The position numbers were made by a program, and so were the translations under genes. The notes beneath the pieces are model-generated. The model did not search any database, had not been told where the DNA came from, and was given only the letters and a program-made list of their open reading frames with translations. A stretch of DNA of 64,000 bases from JBMOMT01 sp049324835 (GTDB lineage Bacteria > Chloroflexota > Anaerolineae > CAYNKW01), in the NCBI GenBank assembly GCA_049324835.1, contig JBMOMT010000042.1:1-64000 (forward strand). The letters run 5' to 3'. This document shows positions 41,763 to 51,032 of this stretch, piece by piece; position 1 is the first letter of the stretch, and every line of letters starts with the position of its first letter.

Positions 41763-43127
41763 ATGGACGAGGTTTATGCTTGCGTAGAAAAAAACGTGGA
41801 ACGTGCCACCGCACTGCTGGAACGGCTCTGCCGCCAGCCCAGCGTCTCGGCCCAGGGCGTGGGCCTGGAAGAGATGGCTGCCCTGACCGCCGCCGCCATG
41901 CGCGAGTATGGCCTGGACGTGGAACTTTTACCCACCGACGGCGGCCCGCCGCTGGTTTATGCCGAGATGGCCGGCCGCTCGCCGCACACGCTGCTCTTTT
42001 ACAACCACTATGACGTGCAACCGGCCGAACCTCTGGACGAGTGGACCTCGCCGCCCTTTGAACCGGCCCGCCGCGACGGCAAACTTTACGCGCGGGGCGT
42101 CAGCGACAACAAGGGCGATCTGGCCGTGCGCCTGGAGGCCATCGCCGCCCTGCGCCAGGTGACCGGCGGGCTGCCCCTCAACATCAAGTTCATCGTCGAG
42201 GGCGAAGAAGAGAGCGGCAGCCCTCACTTTCCGGCGGCGGTGCGGAAATACCGCCACCGGCTGGCCGCCGACGTGTGCCTGAGCGAGGGCAGCGGCATTG
42301 GGCCGCAGCGCGTGCCCTCGCTGGTGCTGGGCGTCAAGGGCATGCTCTACGTCGAGCTGTCTACCCGCGCCGCCCAGGTCGATGCCCACTCGGCCTACGC
42401 GACGGTGGTGCCCAACCCGGCCTGGCGGCTGGTGGCCGCCCTGAATTCACTCAAGCGGCCCGATGGCCGCGTGGCCATCGAGGGTTTTTACGATTCCGTG
42501 CGCCCACTCACCAGCCAGGAAAAAGAGGCCCTGGCGGCCATGCCCGATACCTCCGAAGCGCTGCGCCAGGCGTTGGGGCTGGACGCCTTTCTGGGCGGTC
42601 TCAAAGGCTACGCCTGGCAGGAGCGTCTCTACGGCGCGCCCACCTGCAACATCTGCGGCATCGAAACCGGCTACACCGGCCCCGGCCTCAAGACAGTGCT
42701 GCCGGCCAAAGCCCGGGCCAAGATCGATTTCCGGCTGGTGCCGGATCAGAGGCCGCAGCAGGTGCTGGCCCAGCTCCGCGCCCACCTGGAGCGCCACGGT
42801 TTCGACGACGTGGCCATCCATCCCATCGCCGATCACGAGCGGCCCGTGCGCACCGCCATCGACGATCCCTGGGTGCAGGCCGCGGCGGCAGTGGCGCAAG
42901 AGTTTTTTGGGCAGCCGGCCGAGATCGCCATCAACGCCGCCGGCACGGCTCCCATGGACGTGCTGGTCGACGAGGTGACGCCCTCGCTCTTTTTTGCGCC
43001 GGGCGGCGCAGGCTACGAGGGCTCGCGCGTCCATGCCCCCGACGAGCACATCCGCCTGGCCGATCTGGTCGATGCCATCAAGGTGACAACGCTGCTGCTC
43101 GAACGATTTGGGGAGGCAGACGGATGA
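41763..43127 (+). CDS. M20 family metallopeptidase
   Basis: This 454-aa enzyme has the M20 zinc motifs: LLFYNHYDVQP (H, D), GVSDNKGD, IVEGEEESGSP (catalytic glutamate pair) and a late histidine in RVHAPDEHI. It is a dipeptidase or N-acyl-amino acid hydrolase with a dimerisation lid. ATG 41763 follows GGGGAGGG; the open frame upstream is not coding. The stop overlaps the MDR gene. Confidence 0.93.
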   Translation: MDEVYACVEKNVERATALLERLCRQPSVSAQGVGLEEMAALTAAAMREYGLDVELLPTDGGPPLVYAEMAGRSPHTLLFYNHYDVQPAEPLDEWTSPPFEPARRDGKLYARGVSDNKGDLAVRLEAIAALRQVTGGLPLNIKFIVEGEEESGSPHFPAAVRKYRHRLAADVCLSEGSGIGPQRVPSLVLGVKGMLYVELSTRAAQVDAHSAYATVVPNPAWRLVAALNSLKRPDGRVAIEGFYDSVRPLTSQEKEALAAMPDTSEALRQALGLDAFLGGLKGYAWQERLYGAPTCNICGIETGYTGPGLKTVLPAKARAKIDFRLVPDQRPQQVLAQLRAHLERHGFDDVAIHPIADHERPVRTAIDDPWVQAAAAVAQEFFGQPAEIAINAAGTAPMDVLVDEVTPSLFFAPGGAGYEGSRVHAPDEHIRLADLVDAIKVTTLLLERFGEADG

Positions 43128-44170
43128 AGATCGCCATGCTCCACGGCCCCCGGGATCTGCGCATCGAGGAACAGCCTCTGGATACCGGCCATCTGGCGCC
43201 GGACGAAATCTGGGTGCAGACCGAGATCACGGCCTTAAAAATCGGCACCGATCGGGGCAATTACGAGGGCGCCGAGCCGGTGCCCGGCGCGCCGGATTAT
43301 CCACGCTGGGTGGGCGATAGCAACCTGGGTGTGGTGCGCGGCGTGGGCAGCGCCGTCACCCGCTTCCGCGTGGGTGATCGGGTCGTGGCGCGGCAGCCGC
43401 ACCAATCCGAATACGTCATCCCAGAAACGGTCTCCGGCACAACCCGCGTGCCGGAGGGTGTGCATCCGGAGGATGCCGTTTTTACCCAGCTTTACTCCCT
43501 CAGCGCCCACTGCTACCGCCGGGGGCATTTCGTGCCCGGCGAAAATGTGGCCATCGTTGGATTGGGCGTGCTGGGACTGGGCGCGGTGGCGCTCGGCCCG
43601 CTCCTGGGGGCGCGGGTGGTCGCGTTGGGCAACAGCCCGCTGCGGCTAGAGATGGCCGGGCGCGTGGGCGCCCACGCCGCCTACCTCTCCGATGATCCCG
43701 ATCTGTTGGGTAAACTGGATGCTTTTACCCGCGGCGACGGCATCGATCTGGTGATCCTCACCGCCAACCCGTGGCCGGCCTATCGCACGGCGGTAGAGGT
43801 GGTGCGGCCCAACGGCCGGGTAGCCATCGTCAGCCTGCCGGGCAGGGGGGAGGCTCCGCTCGATTTTAACCCGCTGGCCATGGACTGGTTCTATCGTAAA
43901 GGCCTGTCCCTCATCGCCGTCTCGGGGCCGGTGGGATACGGCTATCCCAGGGTCGCCGGGCGCGGCGGCGACCTGGAGAATCGTTTTGCCGCCGACCGGG
44001 CCTGTGCCTTTGTGCTTTCGCTGATGGCCGATGGCCGCCTGGAACCCAGGCGGCTGGTCACCCACCGCTTGCATTACAGCGAAATGGAAAAAGCCTACGA
44101 GATGGCCTTTCGCCGGGACAAGTCGATGTTGGGTGTGATTTTCGACTGGCGCGACGCGTGGCAGCCTTGA
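43124..44170 (+). CDS. Medium-chain dehydrogenase/reductase, zinc-site cysteine absent
   Basis: This 348-aa protein has the MDR Rossmann motif VAIVGLGVLGLGAVALG and FRVGDRVVARQPHQSEYVIP. Where zinc alcohol dehydrogenases have a Cys (ICGTD) it has LKIGTD, so the catalytic zinc is likely missing. Its reaction may be reduction of a C=C or C=O bond without metal. It ends the DapA/AOR operon. Confidence 0.88.
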   Translation: MKIAMLHGPRDLRIEEQPLDTGHLAPDEIWVQTEITALKIGTDRGNYEGAEPVPGAPDYPRWVGDSNLGVVRGVGSAVTRFRVGDRVVARQPHQSEYVIPETVSGTTRVPEGVHPEDAVFTQLYSLSAHCYRRGHFVPGENVAIVGLGVLGLGAVALGPLLGARVVALGNSPLRLEMAGRVGAHAAYLSDDPDLLGKLDAFTRGDGIDLVILTANPWPAYRTAVEVVRPNGRVAIVSLPGRGEAPLDFNPLAMDWFYRKGLSLIAVSGPVGYGYPRVAGRGGDLENRFAADRACAFVLSLMADGRLEPRRLVTHRLHYSEMEKAYEMAFRRDKSMLGVIFDWRDAWQP

Positions 44171-44188
44171 TGGCTCTGTAAAACGAGC

Positions 44189-44238
44189 TTGACACCCCAG
44201 TCAAGCTGGTGTATAATGTGATCAAGAAACCTGGTTTC
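44189..44238 (+). promoter_or_regulatory. Promoter with GAAAC-N3-GTTTC operator for the IclR gene
   Basis: -35 TTGACA (44189-44194), 17-bp spacer, -10 TATAAT (44212-44217), 8 bp, then GAAACCTGGTTTC (44226-44238). Layout and spacing match the 36802-36850 promoter, so the IclR protein probably controls both its own gene and that operon. Confidence 0.8.
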
Positions 44239-44340
44239 GCGATTGGAAAATAACGATCCAGACCCTACCTCAGACCTGGTTTTTCTCCCCAAAGCACACC
44301 CAACACTCTCTTACCGAACGCCAACGACAGACGGGTACCA

Positions 44341-45180
44341 ATGAAAGAATCTGCTACCCAGCTCAACTATCGTATTCGAACACTCGATCGGGCGCTGGAC
44401 ATCCTGGAAGCCTTTACCGTTCAGCAGCCCGAGTTGCATCTGTTGGCGATCTGCGAACGAACCGATCTGCCCAAGAGCACCGTCTATAAAATTCTCTCGC
44501 TGTTGGAAAAGCGGGGTTATGTGCGCCGAAACGAATCCAGCGGCGGCTATCGTATCGGTTTTCAGGCTTTCGACGTGGGCAATCGTTACCTGGCCGGGCT
44601 GACCATGCTCGAGATCGTCCAGCCGTTCCTCAAGAAATTGGTGGCCCGGTTCCCCCAATGTGCCGCTCACGTCGCCGTCCTTTCACCCAGCGAGACCAAG
44701 ATCGTCTACCTGAATATCCTCAGCGCCAATACGTTTCTGGTCCTGGCGCCGGTGGGCAGCCAGTTTCACGCCCACAGCACGGCATTGGGCAAGTGCCTGC
44801 TGGCCTGGTTGCCTGAGAAGGAACTGGACCGCCGAATGGCCCAACTCGACACACCCAAACTGACCGGCCGGACCATCACCGACCCGGCGGCTCTGCGCGA
44901 GCACCTGAAAACGGTGCGCTCGCAGGGTTATGCCATCGACGACGAAGAGACCAGCCCCGGCAACCTGTGCATCGGTATTCCGGTGCGCGACCGGCAGGGA
45001 GCCACGGTCGCGGCCATCAGCATCTCGCACGTCAAAGAGGCTTTGATAGACGAACTGGATACACTCATCGCCGAGATGCGCCAGGTGGGCGCGGATGTTT
45101 CTCGCGCGATGGGTTATATTCCCTCACAGGAATCTGAAAACCACCAGGCGCCCGTGATATCGGTTGAAACGTCAATTTGA
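44341..45180 (+). CDS. IclR-family transcription regulator
   Basis: This 279-aa regulator has an N-terminal winged HTH (LDRALDILEAF, TDLPKSTVYKILSLLEKRGYV, about 15-60) and a C-terminal effector domain (FHAHSTALGKCLLAWLPE, GYAIDDEETSPGNLCIGIPV). IclR proteins respond to small aromatic, sugar-acid or 2-oxo acid ligands. By its own operator and that upstream of the DapA operon it is the likely repressor of the region. Confidence 0.95.
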   Translation: MKESATQLNYRIRTLDRALDILEAFTVQQPELHLLAICERTDLPKSTVYKILSLLEKRGYVRRNESSGGYRIGFQAFDVGNRYLAGLTMLEIVQPFLKKLVARFPQCAAHVAVLSPSETKIVYLNILSANTFLVLAPVGSQFHAHSTALGKCLLAWLPEKELDRRMAQLDTPKLTGRTITDPAALREHLKTVRSQGYAIDDEETSPGNLCIGIPVRDRQGATVAAISISHVKEALIDELDTLIAEMRQVGADVSRAMGYIPSQESENHQAPVISVETSI

Positions 45181-45207
45181 ACGCAGGCTAGTGAAAAGGA
45201 GATGCCA

Positions 45208-46233
45208 ATGACGGCAACAAAGATTTGGGAACACGCTCTTTTGGGCAGCCGTTGGCTGGTGGAACACCAGAACCCGGATGGAAGCTGGAAGGGCCTGGAT
45301 GCTCCCAAAGCCGATGCCTTTTACAAAGGGGGCTGGCCCCTTCTCCTCACCGGCCAGCCTGCGGCCGCTCACCGTTTGCTCAACTATGCCAAACAGCACT
45401 TTTTGACCGCCGAAGGTGATTTTATCCCCCGCGGCCACCCCTGGCACACCAGCGTCCACTATGTTTATGCCAACGTTTACTTTATCGTGGCCAGCGTGTT
45501 GGCCGGACGCTACGAGCTGGCCACGCCGGCCCTCCGCTTTTTGCAGAGCATGCAAGATTCAGAGCACGGCGGTTTTTACTCGCGCCGCCCGGCGGAGGGG
45601 CAGAGAGAGCTGTGCGATACCATGTCGGCCGGGGCGGCCGGGGTGGCGCTGCTGGCCGCCGGTCAGACGGATGCCGCCCGGCGTGTGGCCGATTTTTTGG
45701 CGCGTATCGTCGAGCTCCAGCCCACACCGGATGAGCGCTTTTTCACCACCGTCGAGGCCGATGGCCGGCTGGGCGCCGTCATGCAAAACGACGATGAATC
45801 CCGCTGGCGCATCATCGAAACCCGGCTGTCGAACCAGTGCTGGTATGCCGTGGGCCTGCCCCTGGCTTTTCTGGTTCGTTTTGCCCAGGCCACCGGCGAG
45901 GCCCGTTACCGAGATCTGGCCCAATGGTATTTCGACTTTCAAACGCGCTGCGTCGATCCGTGGGACGGCGGCTCCAGCGGCAAGGCCGGCTGGGCGTGCG
46001 CCATGCTGTACCGCATCACCGGCGAAACCCGCTACCGCGACATTGCCTTTCACATCGCCAACAACATCATGGGCAAGCAGGGCGACGACGGCAGTTGGGC
46101 TTCGTTCGTCGGCGGGGGCTACAGCGAAGGCGGCAAACAAACACTGACCGACTCGGCCTTCGACGTGACCTCCGAGTTTACCCTGTGGCTTGCACTCATC
46201 GCGGCCAACGTGCTGGCCCGCGACGCCGCCTAG
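45208..46233 (+). CDS. Unknown protein, alpha/alpha-barrel (terpene cyclase-like or hydrolase-like)
   Basis: This 341-aa protein has repeated helical pairs with WLVEHQNPDGSWKG, LQSMQDSEHGGFYSR and NIMGKQGDDGSWASFVGGG, which resembles (alpha/alpha)6 toroids such as prenyltransferase or glycosidase-like domains. I cannot name a reaction. ATG 45208 follows AAAGGAG by 6 bp (ATG 45202 is too close). It is probably co-transcribed with the IclR gene and the sialidase-like gene. Confidence 0.75.
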   Translation: MTATKIWEHALLGSRWLVEHQNPDGSWKGLDAPKADAFYKGGWPLLLTGQPAAAHRLLNYAKQHFLTAEGDFIPRGHPWHTSVHYVYANVYFIVASVLAGRYELATPALRFLQSMQDSEHGGFYSRRPAEGQRELCDTMSAGAAGVALLAAGQTDAARRVADFLARIVELQPTPDERFFTTVEADGRLGAVMQNDDESRWRIIETRLSNQCWYAVGLPLAFLVRFAQATGEARYRDLAQWYFDFQTRCVDPWDGGSSGKAGWACAMLYRITGETRYRDIAFHIANNIMGKQGDDGSWASFVGGGYSEGGKQTLTDSAFDVTSEFTLWLALIAANVLARDAA

Positions 46234-46257
46234 CCGCGGCTTTTTACAGGAGCCGTC

Positions 46258-47385
46258 ATGCGCATCGTCGATCGTGGCACCGTCTTTGACGCTACCCAGG
46301 CAAGCCCTGAAAGGCGTTTCTGCACCTTTACGTCGCTGGAGCGGTTGAGCGACGGCCGGCTGGTGTGCGGTTTCCGCACCGGCAGCGCCAAAGACTCGGC
46401 CGACGAGAGCGTGTGTATCGTGTGCAGCGACGATGGCGGCGCCACCTGGCAGGTGGCTTTTGCCGGCTTTGACGACGTGCCGCCGGGCAGCGGCGGGCGC
46501 ATCCGCGCCGTGGGCCTGGCCGAAATCGCTCCCGGACGGCTGATGGCCTCTTTTCTGTGGATGGATCGCTCCGACCCGGCCCTGCCGCTGGCCAACCCAA
46601 AAACGCAGGGCATTTTGCCCTCCAGGATATTCGTGGCCGAATCGGCGGACGCGGGCCGCTCCTGGAGCGATCTGCGCCGGGTGCCGCTGCAGCCGCACAA
46701 GGGCAACGCCACCACCGGCGATATGCTGCCGCTCAAGGACGGCGCGCTGGTGCTGCCCTACGAGGCCTGGAAGGAATACGACGATACCAGCCCCGGCGAG
46801 CATCACGCCGCGCTGCGCCTTTCGACGGATGGCGGGATCACCTGGACCGGCCCGGCCATCGTGGCCCACGATCCGTCCGGGCGGCTGCTCTACTGGGACC
46901 AGCGGCTGGCCGTGAACCCGGAAGATGGCCGGCTCATCGCCATGTTCTGGACCCACGACCGTGCCGCGCAGCAAGATGTGCCCATGCACGTGGCCTGGGG
47001 CTCGCCCGACGGGCAAACCTGGAGCGCGCCGCTTTCCACCGGCATCGAAGGGCAGATCGTCGCGCCGCTGTGGCTGCCGGGCGGGCGAGTGTTGGCCGCC
47101 TATGTGCACCGCCACGATCCGCCCGGCCTGCGGGCCATCCTGAGCGACGATGGCGGGCGCACCTGGGACGCCGCCGCAGAGCTGGTTTTTTACGAGAAAC
47201 AGCGCGGCGGGCGCGAATCGGGCATGGGCGGCAGGCGCGATTTTGGCGATTACTGGGCCGATATGAGCATCTGGACTTTTGGTCACCCGGCAGCCGCGCG
47301 CCTGCCTGGGAGCGAGGTCATGGTGGCCTATTACGCCGGCGACGAAACGGCCATGAGTATTCATTGGGTGCGTATCAGCGTATGA
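46258..47385 (+). CDS. Sialidase-family protein with Asp-box repeats
   Basis: This 375-aa protein has four Asp-box motifs (S-x-D-x-G-x-T-W type): SDDGGATW, STDGGITW, SPDGQTW and SDDGGRTW, marking a six-bladed propeller. No signal peptide is seen, so it is probably cytoplasmic. Exo-sialidase activity is possible, but such propellers occur with other glycan or uronic acid substrates. It lies 24 bp after the toroid gene. Confidence 0.85.
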   Translation: MRIVDRGTVFDATQASPERRFCTFTSLERLSDGRLVCGFRTGSAKDSADESVCIVCSDDGGATWQVAFAGFDDVPPGSGGRIRAVGLAEIAPGRLMASFLWMDRSDPALPLANPKTQGILPSRIFVAESADAGRSWSDLRRVPLQPHKGNATTGDMLPLKDGALVLPYEAWKEYDDTSPGEHHAALRLSTDGGITWTGPAIVAHDPSGRLLYWDQRLAVNPEDGRLIAMFWTHDRAAQQDVPMHVAWGSPDGQTWSAPLSTGIEGQIVAPLWLPGGRVLAAYVHRHDPPGLRAILSDDGGRTWDAAAELVFYEKQRGGRESGMGGRRDFGDYWADMSIWTFGHPAAARLPGSEVMVAYYAGDETAMSIHWVRISV

Positions 47386-47394
47386 GTTTCATTG

Positions 47395-47528
47395 GATCCA
47401 AAATTCTCGAGGGCTACAAGACCTGACAGGTTTTTAGAGACACTTGTTTGGGCCAATGCAGTTGATAATCAAGGTGATTTTGCCGGTTATGCCACGATGA
47501 AAAACCTGTCAGGTCTAAAAATTGGATC
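47395..47528. repeat. MITE-like element with long terminal inverted repeats
   Basis: AGACCTGACAGGTTTTT (47419-47435) pairs perfectly with AAAAACCTGTCAGGTCT (47500-47516). Outer GATCCAA (47395-47401) pairs with TTGGATC (47522-47528). The 134-bp element has no coding capacity and separates the sialidase gene from the ABC transporter. Confidence 0.75.
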
Positions 47529-47678
47529 TGCGGAGTTTCTTTTTTCAGCGGGTATCTGTGTCTGGAGAGGAGGTGGTGTGCAGCCATAATGGACCGCAAC
47601 GAGCGCCGTGATCGCCATCGAGGCATCATGGCCGCGCACGAGTCGAATTCGGTACACTTGCACAAGGAGGCGAAAGAA

Positions 47679-49103
47679 ATGTCTCGGCAAAAAATGTCTG
47701 GTATCCTGGCTTTGGTGATGATCCTGGCTATGCTGGCCGGATGCGCCACCCCCACGCCAGAAGTCGTCGAAAAGGTCGTTGAAAAGGTGGTGACCCAGGT
47801 CGTCGAGAAAGAAAAAGTCGTCGAAAAAGAAGTCACCCCCACCCCGGCGCACACAGAAGAGGTCACCCTGGTCTACTGGAGCGACCCGCGCTTTACGCTG
47901 GTCAAGGGCAAAGAAGACATCACCCAGGTAGTGGGCGACTATGAGATGCTCCTGGCGGAGCAGTTCATGGAGATGCACCCCAACGTCACCATCGAAGTAG
48001 AAGCCCTCGATTGGGCCGATCTCACCACCAAGGTGACGGCGGCCATCGCCGCCGGCAGCCCACCCGACGTGCTCAAGGACTACCTGGGGCGCACCTCCGG
48101 CTATGCCTGGCAAGACCTGCTGGAACCGCTGGAGGAGGTCATTCCTCAAGAGGAACTCGACGATTATTACCCCGACCTGATCGCTCAGTACACCATCAAT
48201 GGCCACCTGCACGGCCTGCCCCTCTTTTACTGGATCACCGGCATGGCCGGCAACAAGGCCATCTGGGATGCCGCCGGCGCCACCGATCTACTGCCGCTGG
48301 ATGACGGCGAGTGGACCTTTGACGAGTTCGAAGCGGCCCTCAAGGCGGTGCAAAAACCCGACGAGCTGTGGCCGCTGGGCTTGCAGGTGCTGTCGGAGCA
48401 GGGCGACTATAATTACCTGGCCTATCTCTGGGGCATGGGCGCCACCCTCTACCCGCCGGGTGACTATTCCAAGTCGGCGCTCAACAGCCCGGCCGGCGTG
48501 GCCGGCGTGCAAAAGATCATCGACTGGGTGGAGGCGGGCCTCATCGAGCCCGGCGCCACCACCATCACCGGCGATGATATGAACAACATGTTCTACACCG
48601 GCCAGACGGCCATCATGGGCCAGGGCCTGGCGGCCAAGAACGCGCTGCGGACAGCCAAGCTGGAAGGCCGGGTGACGGCAGACGTCGAACTGTTCTTCAC
48701 CATGTTCCCGCACGCCGAAGGCGTCAAGACCGGTGGGATGGCTGCCGGCCCCACGGGTGTGGTGGTGTTCAAGCAGGAAGACGAGGCCAAGCGCTACTGG
48801 GCCATCGAGTTTGCCCGCTTCCTGGCCAGCCCAGACCTGCAACGCGAGTACTGCATCAACTCCAACCAGTTCCCCTCCCGCAAGTCGGTGGGCACGCCGC
48901 TGGCCGGCGACCCCGATTACGAAAAGCTGCTGGGTTGGGTGGCCGAGTACGGCCTTTCAGACATGGGCCTGGCCTCGCCCAACTATTACGAGATGCGCGT
49001 CCAGCTTTTCCCGCGGCTTCAGGCCGCCATGCTGGGCGACAAGACCGCCGAGGAGGCTCTGGCCGAGTACGAGCAGGCCGCCAACGACGTCTTGAGTAAG
49101 TAA
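47679..49103 (+). CDS. ABC sugar-binding lipoprotein
   Basis: This 474-aa extracellular solute-binding protein (family 1) has a lipobox LAGC (C22) and then a Val/Glu/Lys-rich repeat linker (VVEKVVEK..., about 30-52) that spaces the binding domain from the membrane. Later FYTGQTAIMGQG and AAGPTGVVVFKQ fit the MalE-like fold. ATG 47679 follows AAGGAGG. The permeases follow after a hairpin. Substrate is probably an oligosaccharide or glycoside, judged from neighbours. Confidence 0.93.
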   Translation: MSRQKMSGILALVMILAMLAGCATPTPEVVEKVVEKVVTQVVEKEKVVEKEVTPTPAHTEEVTLVYWSDPRFTLVKGKEDITQVVGDYEMLLAEQFMEMHPNVTIEVEALDWADLTTKVTAAIAAGSPPDVLKDYLGRTSGYAWQDLLEPLEEVIPQEELDDYYPDLIAQYTINGHLHGLPLFYWITGMAGNKAIWDAAGATDLLPLDDGEWTFDEFEAALKAVQKPDELWPLGLQVLSEQGDYNYLAYLWGMGATLYPPGDYSKSALNSPAGVAGVQKIIDWVEAGLIEPGATTITGDDMNNMFYTGQTAIMGQGLAAKNALRTAKLEGRVTADVELFFTMFPHAEGVKTGGMAAGPTGVVVFKQEDEAKRYWAIEFARFLASPDLQREYCINSNQFPSRKSVGTPLAGDPDYEKLLGWVAEYGLSDMGLASPNYYEMRVQLFPRLQAAMLGDKTAEEALAEYEQAANDVLSK

Positions 49104-49126
49104 CATCAGAATGAACCACTCTGGGA

Positions 49127-49153
49127 GCCCCCACGGATCAACCCCGTGGGGGC
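49127..49153 (+). terminator. Partial terminator between binding protein and permeases
   Basis: GCCCCCACGG (49127-49136) pairs with CCGTGGGGGC (49144-49153), followed after 7 bp by CTCTTTTTTC. This type of internal terminator lets the binding protein be made in excess over the permeases. Confidence 0.8.
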
Positions 49154-49183
49154 ATCCCCCTCTTTTTTCGTGAGGGATCGCCT

Positions 49184-50068
49184 ATGCAAAAAGGACTGAT
49201 CAGACGAATTATCGATCAACGCTGGGCTTATTTTTTCATCTTGCCGGCCTATATCCCTTTCCTCATTTTCACCGTTTACCCTCTCATCGACGGCATGCGC
49301 CTCAGCGTGTACGACGCGGACCTGAAAGGCCAGACTTTTATCGGGCTGGAGAACTTTCGGCAGCTTTTCCAGGACGAGGCCTTTTTGCGCGGCTTCCAGA
49401 ACACCGTCTTTTTCGTAGCCGGCGTGGTGCCTCTGGCCTTGTTTCTCTCTCTTTTCATCGCCGTCATGATCTTTCCGCTGCGCAAATCGGTGCAGTCGTT
49501 CTTCCGCATGTCCTTTTACCTGCCGGTGGTGGCCAGCGGCGTGATCCTCTCCATGGTCTGGCTGTGGATCTATAGCCCGACTTTTGGCCTGTTGAACTAT
49601 ATTCTGATGTCTTTTGGCCTGCCGCGCGTCGAGTGGCTGGGCTCCATGTCGACGGCGCTGCCTTCGCTGGCGCTGGTGGTGCTGACCTGGATCCTGGGCC
49701 AGCCGGTGATCCTTTTCGTCGCCTCGCTGGGCAACATCCCCACCGAGCTGCTGGAGGCGGCCCAGATCGACGGCGCCAACTCGTGGCAGCGCTTTTGGAA
49801 GGTCACCTTTCCACTGCTGCTGCCCACCACACTGTACGTGCTGGTCACCCAGACCATCGGCGTGTTCCAGGTGTTTGTGGTGGTGTTGTTGATGACCAAA
49901 GGCGGGCCGGCCTATGCCACCATGACCATCGTCTACGATATTTACCAGACGGCCTTTGATTTCTATCACTTTGGTTACGCCGCGGCGATGGGCGTGGTGC
50001 TGCTGCTCATCGTCGGCGCCATCGCCGTGATCCAATATCGCTTCCTGGGCCGGGAAGTGCAATACTGA
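49184..50068 (+). CDS. ABC sugar permease, MalF/UgpA type
   Basis: This 294-aa membrane protein with six helices has YFFILPAYIPFLIFTVYPL at its start and the EAA loop ELLEAAQIDGANSWQRFWKV that docks with the ATPase. It pairs with the MalG-type permease 16 bp downstream. No MsmX/UgpC-type ATPase is present in the window. Confidence 0.94.
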   Translation: MQKGLIRRIIDQRWAYFFILPAYIPFLIFTVYPLIDGMRLSVYDADLKGQTFIGLENFRQLFQDEAFLRGFQNTVFFVAGVVPLALFLSLFIAVMIFPLRKSVQSFFRMSFYLPVVASGVILSMVWLWIYSPTFGLLNYILMSFGLPRVEWLGSMSTALPSLALVVLTWILGQPVILFVASLGNIPTELLEAAQIDGANSWQRFWKVTFPLLLPTTLYVLVTQTIGVFQVFVVVLLMTKGGPAYATMTIVYDIYQTAFDFYHFGYAAAMGVVLLLIVGAIAVIQYRFLGREVQY

Positions 50069-50084
50069 TGGGAGGGATGCTGGC

Positions 50085-50981
50085 ATGAGTCAAATCTCGA
50101 GAACCTCTGGCCAACCCGGCGTGCGGCGCAAGCGACGCATACCCAGGAAACAGATCGTATCCAAGGCCGCTTATTATTTTGGCATCTTGATGCTGTTTCT
50201 GCTGGCCCTGACCTCGCTGATGCCGCTCTACTGGATGATCACCGGCTCTTTCAAGCTGCAAAGCAACGCCATGAAGGTGCCTCCGGAGTGGTTCCCGGCC
50301 AACCCAACGCTGGAAAACTATCGTAAACTCTTGTTTGCCAACACGCCCACCTTTCAATGGTTTCTCAATAGTCTCATCGTCGCCAGCGGCGTGGCCTTTT
50401 TGGCCGTGCTCACCAGCCTGCTGGCCGGGTATGCCTTTGGCAAAAAAGAGTTCCCCGGAAAAACGGTGCTGTTCTGGTCACTCATCATCACCATGATGAT
50501 GCCCAAACAGATCTCACTCATCCCGCTTTACATCCTGATGCAAAAGCTCAAGTGGTTCAACACCTACCAGGGCATGATCGCGCCCTACATCGCCTATCCC
50601 TTTGGTATCTTTCTCATCAAACAGTTCATGCAGAGCATCCCCAACGATCTGATAGACGCGGCGCGCATCGATGGCGCTTCCGAGATCGGCCTCTTTCGCC
50701 ACGTCATCGTGCCACTGACCAAGCCGGCCATCGGCGCGCTGGCCATCTTTGCCTTTGTGGCCGGCTGGAACGATTACATCTGGCAGCTCTTGATGATCAC
50801 CCGGCGCAAGATGCTCACCCTGCCGGTGGGCGTCTCCAAACTCACGGCCACGCTGGATCGTTACGACCTGGGCCTGGCCATGGCCGGCGCCACCTTTGCC
50901 TTTGTGCCCATGCTCATCGTCTTTATCATTTTCCAGGATTATTTCGTCAAAGGCATCACCGTAGGGGCCGTGAAAGGGTAG
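50085..50981 (+). CDS. ABC sugar permease, MalG/UgpE type
   Basis: This 298-aa membrane protein has the EAA loop PNDLIDAARIDGASEIGLFR and FVAGWNDYIWQLL. Its N-terminal 25 residues are strongly basic (RRKRRIPRK), cytoplasmic before the first helix. It completes the importer heterodimer. Confidence 0.94.
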   Translation: MSQISRTSGQPGVRRKRRIPRKQIVSKAAYYFGILMLFLLALTSLMPLYWMITGSFKLQSNAMKVPPEWFPANPTLENYRKLLFANTPTFQWFLNSLIVASGVAFLAVLTSLLAGYAFGKKEFPGKTVLFWSLIITMMMPKQISLIPLYILMQKLKWFNTYQGMIAPYIAYPFGIFLIKQFMQSIPNDLIDAARIDGASEIGLFRHVIVPLTKPAIGALAIFAFVAGWNDYIWQLLMITRRKMLTLPVGVSKLTATLDRYDLGLAMAGATFAFVPMLIVFIIFQDYFVKGITVGAVKG

Positions 50982-51032
50982 CCGGGCCGGTCTCTGGCCT
51001 GGATGGCAGCAGCGAAAGGAGCAAGTCTTTAG

